Part shown: positions 34,290-46,150 of the stretch, piece by piece | Layout: each line of letters begins with the position of its first letter | Position numbering within the stretch: the stretch's first letter is position 1 | Source of the DNA: Sanderia malayensis | Lineage: Eukaryota; Cnidaria; Scyphozoa; Semaeostomeae; Pelagiidae | Length of the DNA stretch: 64,000 nucleotides | Direction of reading: 5' to 3' | Assembly (NCBI GenBank): GCA_013076295.1 | Contig: RQOL01000729.1 | Coordinates: 3,410,001-3,474,000, forward strand | Made by a program: the position numbers and the translations under genes | Notes under the pieces: generated by a model | What the model saw: the letters and a program-made list of their open reading frames with translations, nothing else | Databases searched by the model: none | Told to the model about the DNA's origin: nothing

Positions 34290-36071
34290 TTATGTGCGAC
34301 GTGATCTGCGTTGACACACAATACCCGTACCCTTGAATGTGTGTATGTGCGTTTTGGTAGGCAGCCCTCTGTAGAGCAACTGTGCAGATGGTCGCTCTAG
34401 GATGAAGCCTTTACAGGACTTCCTGGAAAACAATGTTCTTGTTTTCCTGTGTGTTTCCTCTGGGAGGTATACTTTGAGCCCGTTAAATGATGTTGCTCTG
34501 GACATGGCCACATATAATTGACCATGTGTGAACACGGGCTCAGGTAAATACAAACCAACATACCTCAGGGATGAATTTTGGCGTCTGGAGGATGAGCCTC
34601 GTTCGCACTCTAGATCATAATCAATTCAATTACATAACATTAAAACATCAAAATTAATAATATAATAGGATATAAGAACTACATTTACTTCTATACTTTT
34701 TACTTAATTTTGTACATGTTGGCTATCTCAATGTTGTCAACGTCACTTATTATTCTACCACGTCTGTTCCTCGAGCCTCTAATGCACAGGATGGCTGATC
34801 TGACCGTTGCAAAAGATAGTTAAGAACGGACCCAGTTTGTTACAACAGATTGACAAATGTTTCTTTTTTCCGACAATTTAATTGTTAGTTCCGATATGAA
34901 CCGTTCTGCTTCTCGTCCACAACCGCCATGGGAGGTAAACACTAAGGGTGTGAATGAGCCATGCTCTATCTGTATCACGCGATGACTGTAGGAACTTTCT
35001 TTTCTTTTTCATTTGCAATTAACAAGCTCTGCACTTTTTGGTTCTGGTAGGAAGGAGCAAAAGGGTTAAAAACCCGAACATCAAAAAAGGCTCTTTGACC
35101 TGTCTGCCAAAAACTGCGAACACTGAGATCCAAGCGAGCTTCATCGGTAATATTTGTTGACGGTGGAAGTTGTTCACCAGACAAGGGTTGAAGTTGTGGC
35201 TCACATTCAACATCATTTGAGATTTCTTCTGCAAGCTTTATGAACAGGTCTCTGACCTCATTATGACGGTGATGGATGTATCCCCCTCTCTGACATGCCA
35301 TTGCATGATCCTCGTTGTACGGTTTGCCACAAACACACGTAGAAGGCAAAAACTTGAGTCTCCATCTGTATCTGAGACGAATGGAATCATAAAATTCTCT
35401 TTTGTTTAAAGAGAAGTTCTCCAACTTCAGCGGTAAACTGAAGAGCCCAAAGATGCTCCTTTTAATTGCGAGATCTCATTCGCTTTCTTCATATCTGGAG
35501 TCATTCTGGATCTCAGATCGACCAGTATTTTTTTATTTTTCTCTTCTCTCTCTTTAACAAAAGTCTTCTTTACGACAGTCTGCAGCTGCTCGTCAAGCTG
35601 ATACTCCGTGGTTTGATCCTTTATCTTTGAAGAGCTCTGTTCAGTCAATTTCCTTGAGTTTTGGTATTCTATTTTTGAAAGCTGCGAGAAAATAGGAATC
35701 CCTAATCCACCAAGTTTGACCGGTAAGCTCAGGAGTAACCTTTCATCTTTGGAGCAAAAATGACCTTCGGTGATTGCTGGTATGAACGTGTCATCAATTA
35801 CATACCTCAGGGATTGCCCCTGTGCCTTGTTGATTGTCAAGCAGTATGCAAGTCTCACTGGAAACTGTCGGCGTTTCATTTTGAACGGCATTTCTGTGTC
35901 CTGAGTGGAGACTGTGATCTTGGGAATCATGACCCGTTGTCCTCTGTGCTCCTTGGTAATGATCTCTGCTGTGATCACGTGACGTCGGAGATGCCGAACT
36001 ATGAGTCTTGTTCCGTTGCGAAGACCTTTCTTTGGATTGAGATTCCGCAGAAGAATGATCGTTGCACCAAC
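34290..36071 (-). pseudogene. Helitron A exon 8: helicase C-terminal motifs, interrupted by a LINE
   Basis: The exon starts VGATIILLRNLNPKKGL, then LIVRHLRRHVITAEIITKEH, MKRRQFPVRLAYCLTINKAQ and GQSLRYV. It is cut at 35800 by a LINE fragment and resumes at 34572 with GLYLPEPVFTHGQLYVAMSR and ATSFNGLKVYLPEETH. The SF1 motifs V/VI (AYCLTINKAQGQS, YVAMSRA) are thus intact on the two sides. Compared with copy B the last dozen residues are shifted by one base (after ETHRK), extending the frame to 34290. Confidence 0.85.
34573..35799 (-). mobile_element. 5'-truncated LINE with restriction-like endonuclease C-terminus
   Basis: A 15-bp target duplication, ACATACCTCAGGGAT, flanks it at 34558-34572 and 35800-35814. 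The minus-strand coding tail starts in the reverse-transcriptase C-terminus (LLLSLPVKLGGLGIPIFSQL). It shifts frame near 35440 and continues as LNKREFYDSIRLRYRWRLK, a zinc-knuckle-like CVCG..DHAMACQRGGYIHH, RHNEVRDLFIKLAEEISNDV, then EARLDLSV and RAFFDVRVFNPFAPSYQ, stopping at 34975. The knuckle plus RHN plus LDL..FDVRV resembles the PD-(D/E)XK endonuclease tail of R2/R4-like LINEs, though the exact clade is inferred. The 3' UTR is 34573-34974 and no poly-A is seen. Confidence 0.82.
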
Positions 36072-36177
36072 CTAATGCATTGAATATTATTGTGATTAAT
36101 GATGCCTTTTTTATGGTGCACCACCTTTGCACATAATAATTGAATGCTAATAGGATGAAAGATTGTAATCTTCCTAC

Positions 36178-37208
36178 CTTGAGTTTAAGTCTGTGCAAGG
36201 GCATTCCATTCGGAGTGAGTTGGTTGAGAAATTCAATGGGGTAGGCCTCTTCCTCATCTGGATCGTCAGTGACAACACTGTCTGTGCTGTAATAAGTTCT
36301 TTCGGCTGTTTGGAGTCTGTCGAGAATTAAGTCGTTCACTTGATGTGATAAGTCATTCTTTGGAGTCAGACAACAGCGTTCAGACATTGTTACAGGATCC
36401 ATCATTAGGTGTGAATCTGGTGTGTTCGGCCTGGGAAAAATGAAGTTCAGCATGTCTTGTTTAGACGAAGTGCATATCTGTTGTGGCAGAATTACGTTGT
36501 CCAGTGCATCGTGTGCTTCTTGCTTGTTGCCAAGTCTGAGAAGCCATTCTGAGAATTCACGGTATGAATCATCTTGAACGGCTCTCATGTTGGTGTGTAA
36601 ACGATGCTGCTGAAACTTTGTCCATAGATCAATGATCTGGTGTGATTTTAGAGTCTCTGCTACAATTCTTTCCCTTCCTGCTTTCGTGACGACAGGTAGA
36701 ACCTGTCTGAAGTCACCACCAAGTAGCATGAACTTGCCACCAAATGGTCTGTCGACATGTGTAATGTCTCGAAGAAGTCGGTCGACTGCTTGTAATGCAA
36801 GTGCGGGAATCATGGACGCTTCATCCCATATAAAGAGAGTAGTTTCGCGCAATACCTGTGCTCTCCTGCTCTGTCTCTTGACATTACACGTTGATTCAGC
36901 TTGAAGTGGTATAGGAATTTGAAAGGTAGAATGTGAAGTTCTACCATTTATGAGCAGCGTTGCAGCAATTCCTGACCACGCCATGCACTGAACTTTATGT
37001 CCATTTGCTTGGAGATTGTGAACCAACGTGTTGTAAAGGAAAGTTTTCCAGGTTCCAGCCGGCCCGTCAACGAAGTGACAGTTCTGTTCGGATTGCGCGT
37101 TGATAGCATCAGTGATTGCCGTGTATATGGCTTGCTGTTCAGGGTTCAATGCGGCCAGCATTTATTCTCCTTCCTCTCTGGCATTGCCAACATCCATGTC
37201 ATCTTCCT
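36178..37208 (-). CDS. Helitron A exon 7: Pif1-type SF1 helicase motifs I-III
   Basis: After a TAA (where copy B has CAA, in EHEREQGEQ) the frame reads MLAALNPEQQAIYTAITDAI, HFVDGPAGTWKTFLYN (Walker A; the essential third Gly is Trp, TGG), VQCMAWSGIAATLLINGRTS (Ia), LFIWDEASMIPALALQAVDR (Walker B/DEAS), FMLLGGDFRQVLPVV (motif III) and QHRLHTNMRA. The fold and order match Pif1/RecD-like helicases that unwind DNA during Helitron movement. The G-to-W change in the P-loop should abolish ATP binding. Confidence 0.9.
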
Positions 37209-37364
37209 CTGTAATAATAAGTGAAATATATTGCAATAAAATTGGAAAGAAAAGCAGGAGAATAAATGTCCAAAGATACGTAAATGCCCTTGTCTGCACG
37301 ATGTTAGAATACATTATTATATTCGTACTAATACAGTACATATTTGAAAATAACCCATTAGTAC

Positions 37365-38622
37365 CTCATTCAGGAATGACATAGTCGGCTGGAAGTTGAG
37401 GAAGGTCAGCATAATTAGTGATTGATTGACCATGTACTTTCAAATTTTCGTCAATGTCATGTAGACATTGATACATGTGTCGGTCTTCAAAAGGTATGGC
37501 CATATCTGGATGATTGAGATGATCACATCGTACAAAATCTTCACTCAATGCTTCTTTGAACATGTTGAAGAGTGCTGCGATATCAGAAGGTGTTTGAAAA
37601 AGGAGTAATGTTGCAAACAACTGTCTCAGTTGTATTGGCATGTTAAAAATAACTGCCTCCTCCAAACAGCGTATGATTTCAGCATCATCTTCCAAGAGAC
37701 CTAGAGCTAAAGCTGCGTCTTTGAAGGAATTGCATAGGTTTCCTCCTATCGTGCGAAGATCTTCAAACGACGTGGCACCTCGTTTATGGAGAAGCAATAG
37801 TCTCAGTGCGAATCTTTGCTCACATGTTCGTGGGTGAACTTGATATATTTTGCCTATGACAGGCATTGTTCTCCGCTGTCTTGCTTTCCATGTTTTGGTG
37901 CGCTCGTTGAAAACATAGTGTTCAGGAAATTCGTGATAGAGATATTGGCGTGCAGCCGGGTCTTGTGCATTGAATTCAAACCAAGACGTCAGTGTGGTTT
38001 TTTCATTGATGTTTTGTAATTGTTCGACCCTTCCATTATCCTGAAAGTATACGGTCTGCTGTTCAGGTAGATGAACATGCAGACGTTTGATAGTGTGACT
38101 TTTCTCGTGCATGGAAAATTGGAATATTCTGTGAACAGCTTCGTGTGGTCCAATATACCGAGCGTTGATGTATTGGCGTACTTCATCGTGCTCAATATCT
38201 TGAGGTACTTGCTGCTGCTGTCCTTGGAGAATTTCCACGTGTGCCATGTCTTGGCCTTTATGAATATATTTGAAAATATATTTCACGGACTTCACAGTGC
38301 TACATATTTCGAGATTAATGTGACACTGATACTTAAGTAGAACATGGCGATTATGTGGCACAACCCATGTATCATCTAGAAGTCGATCTTTCAGATTGAC
38401 TGGGTGACGACAGCGTTCTCTGTAGAGTGGATAACCATTCGCATTGACTTGTGTTTCGGCAGTGCGATCTTTCGGAAATCGTTTCTTGTATTTGTTATTC
38501 TCCATGCAAACACATCCGGGGTTTATATCACCGCATGGTCCATGTGTCATGTGCTTCAGTACCAGTTTGTGATATCTTGCATCCTGTGGGTCCGGAATTT
38601 CAGATGATATGAGTTGATCTAT
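37365..38622 (-). CDS. Helitron A exon 6: Rep tyrosine region and Rep-helicase linker
   Basis: It begins IDQLISSEIPDPQDARYHKL, then HMTHGPCG and a Cys-containing NPGCVCMENNKYKKRFPK (the second finger Cys, kept as KCKK in copy B, is Tyr here). The Rep catalytic tyrosines are in VKSVKYIFKYIHKGQDMA (Y-x3-Y...K). Later come ARYIGPHEAVHRIFQF, NERTKTWKARQRR and ALGLLEDDAEIIRCLEEAV, all conserved in Helitrons. The exon ends VIPE-TGA-G before the donor, where copy B reads VIPE-like LIPEQ, so a nonsense mutation has arisen (CAA to TGA by two changes, or an equivalent codon). Confidence 0.88.
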
Positions 38623-38749
38623 CTGTAGGTTTCGAGGAAAAATATCACATGTAAGCTCTACACATCAAAATGCATTGTGTTTTTACTAAGCAATACAACT
38701 GATGATTATATTTCGTGCTCTATATATAAATTATTGTTGAAGATGTTAC

Positions 38750-39933
38750 CTCTTCGGGTGTTCGTGGTCTATCAGCTTGAGAGAGGAACAGAATCATGTG
38801 AGCGTTTGGTAGTCCTCTCTTCTGAAACTCGATGACATATACATGTGCAATAGTGTGTCCCAGAATGTGCTTGTGAAGGACATCTTCCAGTAGTTCTTGT
38901 AGCTTCAGTTGAAATACTCGTGTGACGATGTCAGATCGGTCATTCCCCTTCTGGCGTGGTAGAATGTTCTCTGAAATCTCCTTCCATTTGGGATTGGCCA
39001 TCATGGTTAGGAAGATGTCAGGCTTGCCGTACTTTCTCACGATAGTCATTGCATCTTGAAAGTTATGGTATATGTTTCGTTGACTGCCTGAAAAAGATGA
39101 GGGAAGTATGACAACACGACCGACGTCAAGATGAAGGGGTTCGTTGGTATTGTTTGCCCTGGCCATTTGATTTTCGATTTCAGCCCGTCTGTTCAGGTGA
39201 TCCATCAGGCCTTGATAACTGTCAGCACGTAATTGCCGTTGATTGTGCAAAATCCAGTTGAGCTTGTTTCCTTCTATTTTGGTGTATGCATCCACCAAAT
39301 ATTGTTGAAAGAGAAGTGTTGCGCTGTGGATCGTAGACAGTTGATTTCTGACTTGTATTCGGTACGAATAATATTCGGCGATTGTGAGTCTAATACGGTG
39401 ATTACGATTAGCATTTTGCTGGCCTTGTCCTTCACGTGTAGGTAGACGTCGAAGGTCCAAGCTGTATCCAGGATCACCATGAAAGAACAACAATGGATAA
39501 GTTAGAGGATCCGCAACAGCAGCTAAGGCATTAATCTTCATAAGATTACCACGCCTTGTTCGAATTTGAAGCTCTCTATTCTCGGGATTAGGAGCACCGC
39601 CATTGCGTATAGTGTAGACTGCTGCAATTTCTCTGGCAGCAGGATTGTCATATCTTCGATCTTGTTCTGGGCGACCGGTAATAATCATCTTAAATGTGGG
39701 AAGTGGCTGATCATTGGCAATGGCTTGCTGCCTTTGCTCTTCCAGTACTTCTCCCATTGCTTTAAAATGTTGAGCAAACCGATTTACTGCCATCAATTCG
39801 TTTTGCAGCAGAGCCACCATGTCCAAGTCTAATCGTTGTTCTCTGGCTGTGTTCTGCCGTTCTTGCAGTGCTTGTTGGGTGTCCATAATATATAATTCTG
39901 CATATTTTCGGGATCTGTCGGTTTCAGTTACCC
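38750..39933 (-). CDS. Helitron A exon 5: Helitron_like_N / Rep HUH region
   Basis: After ETDRSRKYAELYIMDTQQAL and ALLQNELMAVNRFAQHFKAM come FKMIITGRP.QDRRYDNP, LTYPLLFFHGDPGYSLDL, and ADSYQGLMDHLNRRAEIENQ, ILPSSFSGSQRNIYHNFQDA and GKPDIFLTMMANPKWKEI, all typical of animal Helitron Rep domains. The HUH metal site is RGLPNAHMILFLSQADRPRT: the first His of HxH is Asn (AAC), whereas copy B has His (CAC). HUH nucleases need both His residues, so this copy could not nick DNA. The exon is intact as a frame, 394 codons. Confidence 0.9.
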
Positions 39934-40191
39934 CTGTTGAATTCAAAGAAACATTCTAAATTGTACTTCGTTATGTCAACTGTAATTTTCAATGCAGCAA
40001 GTGCTTTGTTATGAAAGCATCATAAAGCGCCTTGATTTTCGATTGGATAACTTTTCATATTCAGGCAAGCATAGAGAGCTTATCCATTGCATGTTCGGTG
40101 GGAAAAGAATTGAGTGTTCTGACAACATCCGTTTCATTAAGTGAAGGTATTATATGGAAATATAGCATATTATAGGAGACGTTATGTTTAC

Positions 40192-41822
40192 CTGTCATAT
40201 GGTATGCGTTTCCATGTATGGTGATGACTGGTGGTCCTGCATTAGCGTGTCTTACAACGTTAGCTGTCCAGGATGCCATCGCCATTAGTGAATTGTATCT
40301 ACGAAAATATTTGAGAAAATGTTTAGATTCATCAGTAGTTCCAGTGTATAAATGCATCACATTTGCCGGGGGTGGTTGAATGGGATCGAGAGTTATTAAT
40401 CCTCCCAAGCAACATTTGTTGTATTGCCTTCTTGAGTTGAGTTCCTCTCGGAAGTATTTCGCTTCACAGTGAATACATGTCCTCGTCATTTTCCCAAGAT
40501 TATGAGGCATTGGGGAGAATTGAGGAATTTCAACAATTGGTTGATTAACTTCCCTTGCTTGTTGTTCGATGGATTGAGGGACATCATCTTGGTGTTGTGG
40601 TGGGATTTCGTCTTGCATTTCATCTTCTTCTGGTTGTACCGCTATTTCATTCTCTTCATTGTCATTTTGAACGTTGGCTTGCAATTGCATAGCAGCAGGC
40701 AATACTTGTGGATCCTGAAATTCAATGTAATCTAAGTTAATATAATTCAATCATGTGTTTTGAAATTCATAAAACTGAAACTTGTGAAGAAATGTCTATT
40801 TAGAGAGCAAAATAGTTTCATGACATGGTCCTATGGAGAATGACTGGTGTATTTTAAACCAATTGTGATGGTAGTCTGTTTTACCTGATCATCATGTGGA
40901 TTGGGAATGTGTTGCTCCACGTTGATTTCATCAGGTTGTGCCGGCCTTTCAATTTCATTATTTTCATTTTCAATATGTGTTTCGGGTTGCATCTGCATTG
41001 GCCGTATCTGTTGATAATGAAAGTTAAACGAAATTAGTTATTTTGATTATTAGTTATTAGAAATTTTAATGTCATTACTATGTGATTATGTAAATTTATA
41101 TAAATATACATGGACAGTTATAACCATGTCTCAAATAGGGAAATTGGATGAGGCATTTAAGTTATGGAAAATGAAGTTGCCTAACTGTAGTTACCTTGTG
41201 GTAATAATTTTAATTTACTTCATTGTGAATTTGAGCTTGATTTACATTAAGCATCTGCACATCTGCCGTTTGTATTGCTGCTGGACCTTCATGATTACGA
41301 TTCAGAAGGGGTTGTTGCAACTGCATAACCATTGGCGGTACCTGCAGATGGAAAAATATTGAGAATTTGGTTAATATAATAACTGGTTTGGTTTTGGTTG
41401 TTGTTAATTTTAAATAGTTGTATACTACATAGTTATTTTATTTTGAAAAAATTAGCTCAAATGATTGAGTTGTGTACCTGAAGTTGAGGGGCCAGTGCTG
41501 CAGGATATTGTAAGCCATTGTTTATTGGTTGTGGAAGTGCTATAAGTCTGTAGTGGGGAAGCATCGCAGGTAGTTGCCGTGGCACATACAATGCCTGCAT
41601 CGGTGGATGATGAACTGGGAGTGGTTGATATTCTGGGGCTGGTTGCTGAGGGTATTCTTGCTGCAACTGGTGAAGATCATTCACTGCTCCCTGTACCGTA
41701 TTATCAGGTGGTAAATCAACTGGATGAGGCTGTTGGTTATTCGCACAACTTTTGCGATTTGCTTTCCTTAATTTATCCCAGCGCCTAATGCCGGTGATGT
41801 TTCTTCTGGCTTTTTTTGGCAT
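40192..41822 (-). CDS. Helitron A exons 1-4: N-terminal Gln/Pro-rich region and zinc finger
   Basis: ATG at 41822 starts MPKKARRNITGIRRWDKLRK, matching the N-terminus of Helitron B. Exon 1 (115 codons) and exons 2 and 3 (both exactly 123 nt, phase 0) are rich in Gln, Pro and Asn and are low-complexity. Exons 2, 3 and 4 begin alike (VPPMVMQLQ, IRPMQMQ, DPQVLPAAMQLQ), which suggests tandem exon duplication. Helitron B has a single exon here. Exon 4 carries TRTCIHCEAKYFREE and NKCCLGGL, a C-x2-C..C-C zinc-binding segment, then NVMHLYTGTTDESKHFLKYF and the highly conserved YNSLMAMASWTANVV and PPVITIHGNAYHMTG. Confidence 0.75.
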
Positions 41823-43639
41823 TTTGCAAGAGGTGATAGAAAAATAAGAACAAAATGTGTGTTATATGCAACCCAATTTAAGTGAAAATGTTAAAACTTG
41901 AAATAAGAGTGATTTTTGTGAAGAACTGGGTGGGGTTGTTGTTTTGTGGTGAGCTGCAAGATAAAATAAATAATTTAAAACAATATTGTAAGAAATGTCT
42001 GGAATTACTCTTGATTGTTGAATTAAATTATTGGTTATTTTAAAGTTTGCAAGTAAAAATATTGGAGCACTTTATCTTGTCACCTACATCACTCTTTATA
42101 TTGTGTTCTTTAACAACTAAAAGGAAGACAGTGGTGATAAAATATTCTAATATAATAAGTGGAAAGGCTAATCATCCATTTCATGTTGAGAAAGAAAAAT
42201 GCATAATCCTACATTTCATGTGTCTGTACAGGCTAGATTTTATTTGCATTGTGTAGTAAGTTTGCTTTCTATTGATAAGAAATTGTTGCAATTGTTATTG
42301 CCACTTTAAATATAGTAGCGAAGCGTCAGATTTGGGATATGAATGTAAATGACAAGGTGAAGCATTTAAAGATTAATTGAAATAGGCTTTGTATAGGAAC
42401 AATTGTTGTCACACTCGCGAAGTATTCAGAGGAATCAACTTTTTCGAAACTCTGTTTTTGCAAAAGAAGAAAGATGTTTTTGATGAATTGATTATCTTGC
42501 AAACAGATAGTTGTCATTAATGTTTAAATGTTTAACATCATTGTCAACTTGTATATTATTATGTTGATTGAGTTGAGTGAAAAAATAAGAATAAAATGTC
42601 ATGCTGAAGTGAAGGAGTGAAATACTTACTTTATAAAAAAACTTTACTTTACTTTACTTTACTAACTGGCTGGACATTAACGGAGAAGCCAGATGACAGA
42701 AACGCTAAAAAACCAGATGACAGAAACGCTAAAAAGGACACTGCATTGCGATGCAATGAAAGACAACGTTGCTTTAAAGAAGACGCTGTCCGTGTAAATA
42801 AGGATTGTTTAGAAAAGGTAAATTTCAACATTCAACTTACCAATAATGAAGTAAAACAATTTTCTAACAATGCTTTTCTCAAATATATAGATATTATAAT
42901 TATCTGCCAATTTCTAACAGCGTTAGATATTGAACAAAAATTTTACATTTGCTATAGCAAGAAAGTGAAGACGCAATTGCTATTTTAAATTCGCGCCAAT
43001 TTGAAAGTTTTGTGGCCTCTATTTGGCGGCGTGCCTCGTTGTTGTTATTATTATTCTCATGATGATCCATTCGATTCGACAGAGAGGCAGTTGTGAATTG
43101 AACACAACAACAGCAAGAGCATGTACTTGGCACCAAAGAGAAGAACGACATTGTTGTTCGTTAATGATGGGGAGAAGTGTGGTTGTGGAGGGGCAGACGC
43201 ATGGAGAATGAAGTACATTGATTTTTGGTCAGCTGTTATATCTTCAGAAATATTGCTGTTGGTAAAAATACGATGGAAGGTTGAGCAAAGGTAAGAAGGT
43301 AAATAGGTTATTTGACTGGGTGAATACTGAATACATGAGGTGGAGGTAATTAATGATTTGCAGTTACAATAAATTACTTACATTTATAGACTTCAAGGCC
43401 ACATGAAAAGAACTGAGATGAGCCAATATGCTATAAAGTATATTACATGATTTCTTCTTGAGATAAAGTGAATGTTTGTGGTCATTCCTTGTGAACATTA
43501 TTATAGCCAGGTGAGTTCATTTTAATATTGTTAATTGAAGATCATTTGTTCACAAAAAAGGACAGTGTCTGTTTTGCAGTGATCTTTTTTGAAGAATTAC
43601 AAAAGTTAGAAATTAGAAGCATTACATATTATCATTAAC
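41823..43639. other. 5' flank of Helitron A, no gene recognised
   Basis: AT-rich. It holds a small CTTTA microsatellite (42640-42660), an exact tandem copy of CCAGATGACAGAAACGCTAA with the following A's near 42688 and 42711, and short frames without domains. The Helitron 5' TC terminus was not identified. Confidence 0.35.
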
Positions 43640-43825
43640 ATACTTACTATAGATACTATACATAAATATATACATCAATACATACCCTATATACTATATA
43701 TAAATACTAAACATAATATACACACCTTACATACATACCCTACATACATACATACATGCATACATACCCTACATACATACCCTACATACATACATACATA
43801 CATACATACATACGTACATACATAC
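43640..43825. repeat. TACA/ACCCTACAT microsatellite
   Basis: Irregular ATACATA and CCCTACATACATAC repeats lead into the cassette at 43826. They are probably part of the same minisatellite-bearing Helitron family. Confidence 0.7.
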
Positions 43826-45987
43826 ATGAGCCGGGTTCGGTTGCTTCACTCCCTCCCCGGAGCCCTTCAAGTAAAAAAGCTTAATGTGGTTGGCGCACTT
43901 CATGCGCTGCATTCGCTGCCGCTCATGCCCATACATACATACATACCGACATACCCTACAATACATACCCTACAATACATACCCTACAATACAAACCCTA
44001 CTATACATACCCTACAATGCATACCTTACAATACATACCCTACAATACAAACCCTACTATACATACCCTACAATACATACCTTACAATACATAACCTACA
44101 CTACATACCCTACAATACATACCCTACAATACATACCCTACAATACATACCCTACAATACATACCCTACAATACATACCCTACAATACATACCCTACAAT
44201 ACATACCCTACAATACAAACCCTACTATACATACCCTACAATACATACCTTACAATACATACCCTACAATACAAACCCTACTATACATACCCTACAATAC
44301 ATACCCTACAATACATACCCAACAATACATACCCTACAATACATACCCTACAATACAAACCCTACAATAAATACCGTACAATACATACCCTACAATACAT
44401 ACCCTACGATACATACCCTACAATACATACTCTAAAATAAATATCCTACAATACACACCCTACAATACATACCCTACAAACATACCCTACAATACATACC
44501 TTACAATACATACCTTACAATAAATACCCTGCAATACATACCCTACAATAAATACCCTACAATACATACCCTACAATACAAACCCTACAATAAATACCCT
44601 ACAATAAATATCCTACAATACATATCCTACAATACATACCCTACAATACATACCCTACAATACATACCCTACGATACCTACCCTACAATACATAACCTAC
44701 AATACATACCGTACAATAAATACCTTACAATACATACCCTACAATAAATACCCTACAATAAATACCCTACAATACATACCCTACATAACATACCCTACTA
44801 TACATACCCTACAATACATACCCTACAATACATACCCTACAATACATACCCTACATAACATACCCTACTATACATACCCTACAATACATACCCTATAATA
44901 CATACTACGACGCAACATTTCTAAAGAAAGTAAAGGTGGGAGGTCGGATCCTCCCCCTGGCAATCGACCGCCCTGCGCCCACCCTGTCGACCCCCTGAAA
45001 ACCGAAGGTTGATAGCTTCAGTGTGAAGCTTGAAAACAAAAGTTGCCTTCAAAAATTTAATCAATCCTGGAAAATTTAAACTCAATCTCTAATAAAAATT
45101 ATATCAAACTGTAGCTAAGAAAACAGCGAATCGGATAAAAGTATTCACATTTGTGAACAGTGTTGTTTTGAATTTTAAGAGAGTATTTAGTGCAGCTCAA
45201 CACAAAACCCATGAAAAAATTTATTCATCAGCCAACTTTAAAAACACTAAATTTCCCCTAACTTGGTCAAAATTTGTCCATTTTAACTCAAATTACACCA
45301 ACATGAAGCTGATACCTTGGCTGAGGAAAATCAACAAAACAAAAAAACAAAGCCATATAACTTTAGTTCTTGGGTAAATAAACAGTTATCGAAAGTTTAA
45401 ATGGAGAAAATTGGCCCAGAACGACCCGAGAAAATCAAAATTGTCTTCGTGTTTTGGTTAGGCCCTGGAGCCGAAAGAAAAACGTGAGGTGAAACAAAAC
45501 AACACTCGTGCTATTTAAAGCCAAAAACAATTGAATAAAGGAAATACCTTGAAATAATTGTCCACCAATTGTCTCCACAGGTCCTGACAACAATTGACAC
45601 GTCTTTACAATTGATTTCCGGCACGTATTCGTGGTTAAATCCGAGCAACTTGCCGCCCGTTCAACTAAAAAAACACGTGCTTCTCCCTGCTCGTTTTGCA
45701 TCTCATTAACTCGGTCCTCGGAACTTTCTAGAAAGTCGGAACACAAAATGGGCCATAACTCCCGAACCGTTTGGAGTAGAAATTTGCCACATACTTTACT
45801 GTGATCAGCGCAATGCAGCGATCATTTTGATACCAATTTGCACCCTTATTGACCCGCAGGAAAAAAGCCTTTGACTGGCAACGCCGGCTCCTTTGATCCC
45901 ATTGTTTTTTCGAATGTCGATTGTTCAAGAAACAATGGGGCATTGTTCACAGTCGGCCGGTCACGTGATGTACAATTTCATTATATA
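43826..45987 (-). mobile_element. Minisatellite-bearing Helitron H5
   Basis: On the minus strand the 5' end lies at 45987 (TATATAATGAAATTGTAC, then CACGTG and ATTGTT iterons at 45942, 45920 and 45901). The unique body is 44906-45987, then comes a 14-bp minisatellite (about 43930-44905), then the 3' cassette (43826-43930) with a hairpin segment GCGCACTTCATGCGC. The terminal CTAG is replaced by CATG, so the 3' end is either an internal cassette copy or mutated. The first base T is not followed by C as in H1-H3, so the 5' call is less certain. Confidence 0.62.
43930..44905. repeat. 14-bp minisatellite array
   Basis: About 70 variants of ACCCTACAATACAT, with interspersed AATAAAT and CATAACAT variants. 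The long frames across it are artefacts of the period. Confidence 0.95.
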
Positions 45988-46085
45988 CTAGCCGGGGGCA
46001 CTCGCTTCGCTCGCTTCCCGGAGCCCCCGAAGCAACAAAAGTTTAATGTGGTTGGCGCGCTTCGCGCGCTGCATTCGCTCCCGCT

Positions 46086-46150
46086 CATGCCCATACATAC
46101 ATACATACATACATACATACCTACATACATACATACATACATACATACAT
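46086..46150. repeat. TACA microsatellite between cassette copies
   Basis: Uninterrupted ATACATAC tetranucleotide repeats with occasional CCTAC. The same kind recurs at 46259-46380. Confidence 0.9.

Larger units (their letters stand above)
34290..41822 (-). pseudogene. Helitron A Rep/helicase gene (eight exons, inactivated)
   Basis: Reading the minus strand, GT-AG exons are 41822-41478, 41341-41219, 41007-40885, 40714-40192, 39933-38750, 38622-37365, 37208-36178 and 36071-34290, the last split by a LINE. All phases agree with one another and with Helitron B. The order is a Gln/Pro-rich N-terminus, a zinc finger, a Helitron_like_N Rep nuclease, then a Pif1-type SF1 helicase, the standard RepHel for rolling-circle transposition. 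Lesions: the HUH motif reads GLPNAHMIL, Walker A reads GPAGTWKT, TGA replaces CAA at the end of exon 6, TAA replaces CAA near the start of exon 7, a LINE interrupts exon 8, and the C-terminus is frameshifted. Helitron B is the reference for each change. Confidence 0.92.

Noticed and set aside
36632..36904. Plus-strand frames opposite the Helitron helicase exons (also 52805-53113, 54122-54394)
   Set aside because: Antisense shadows of conserved coding sequence, with no domain of their own.
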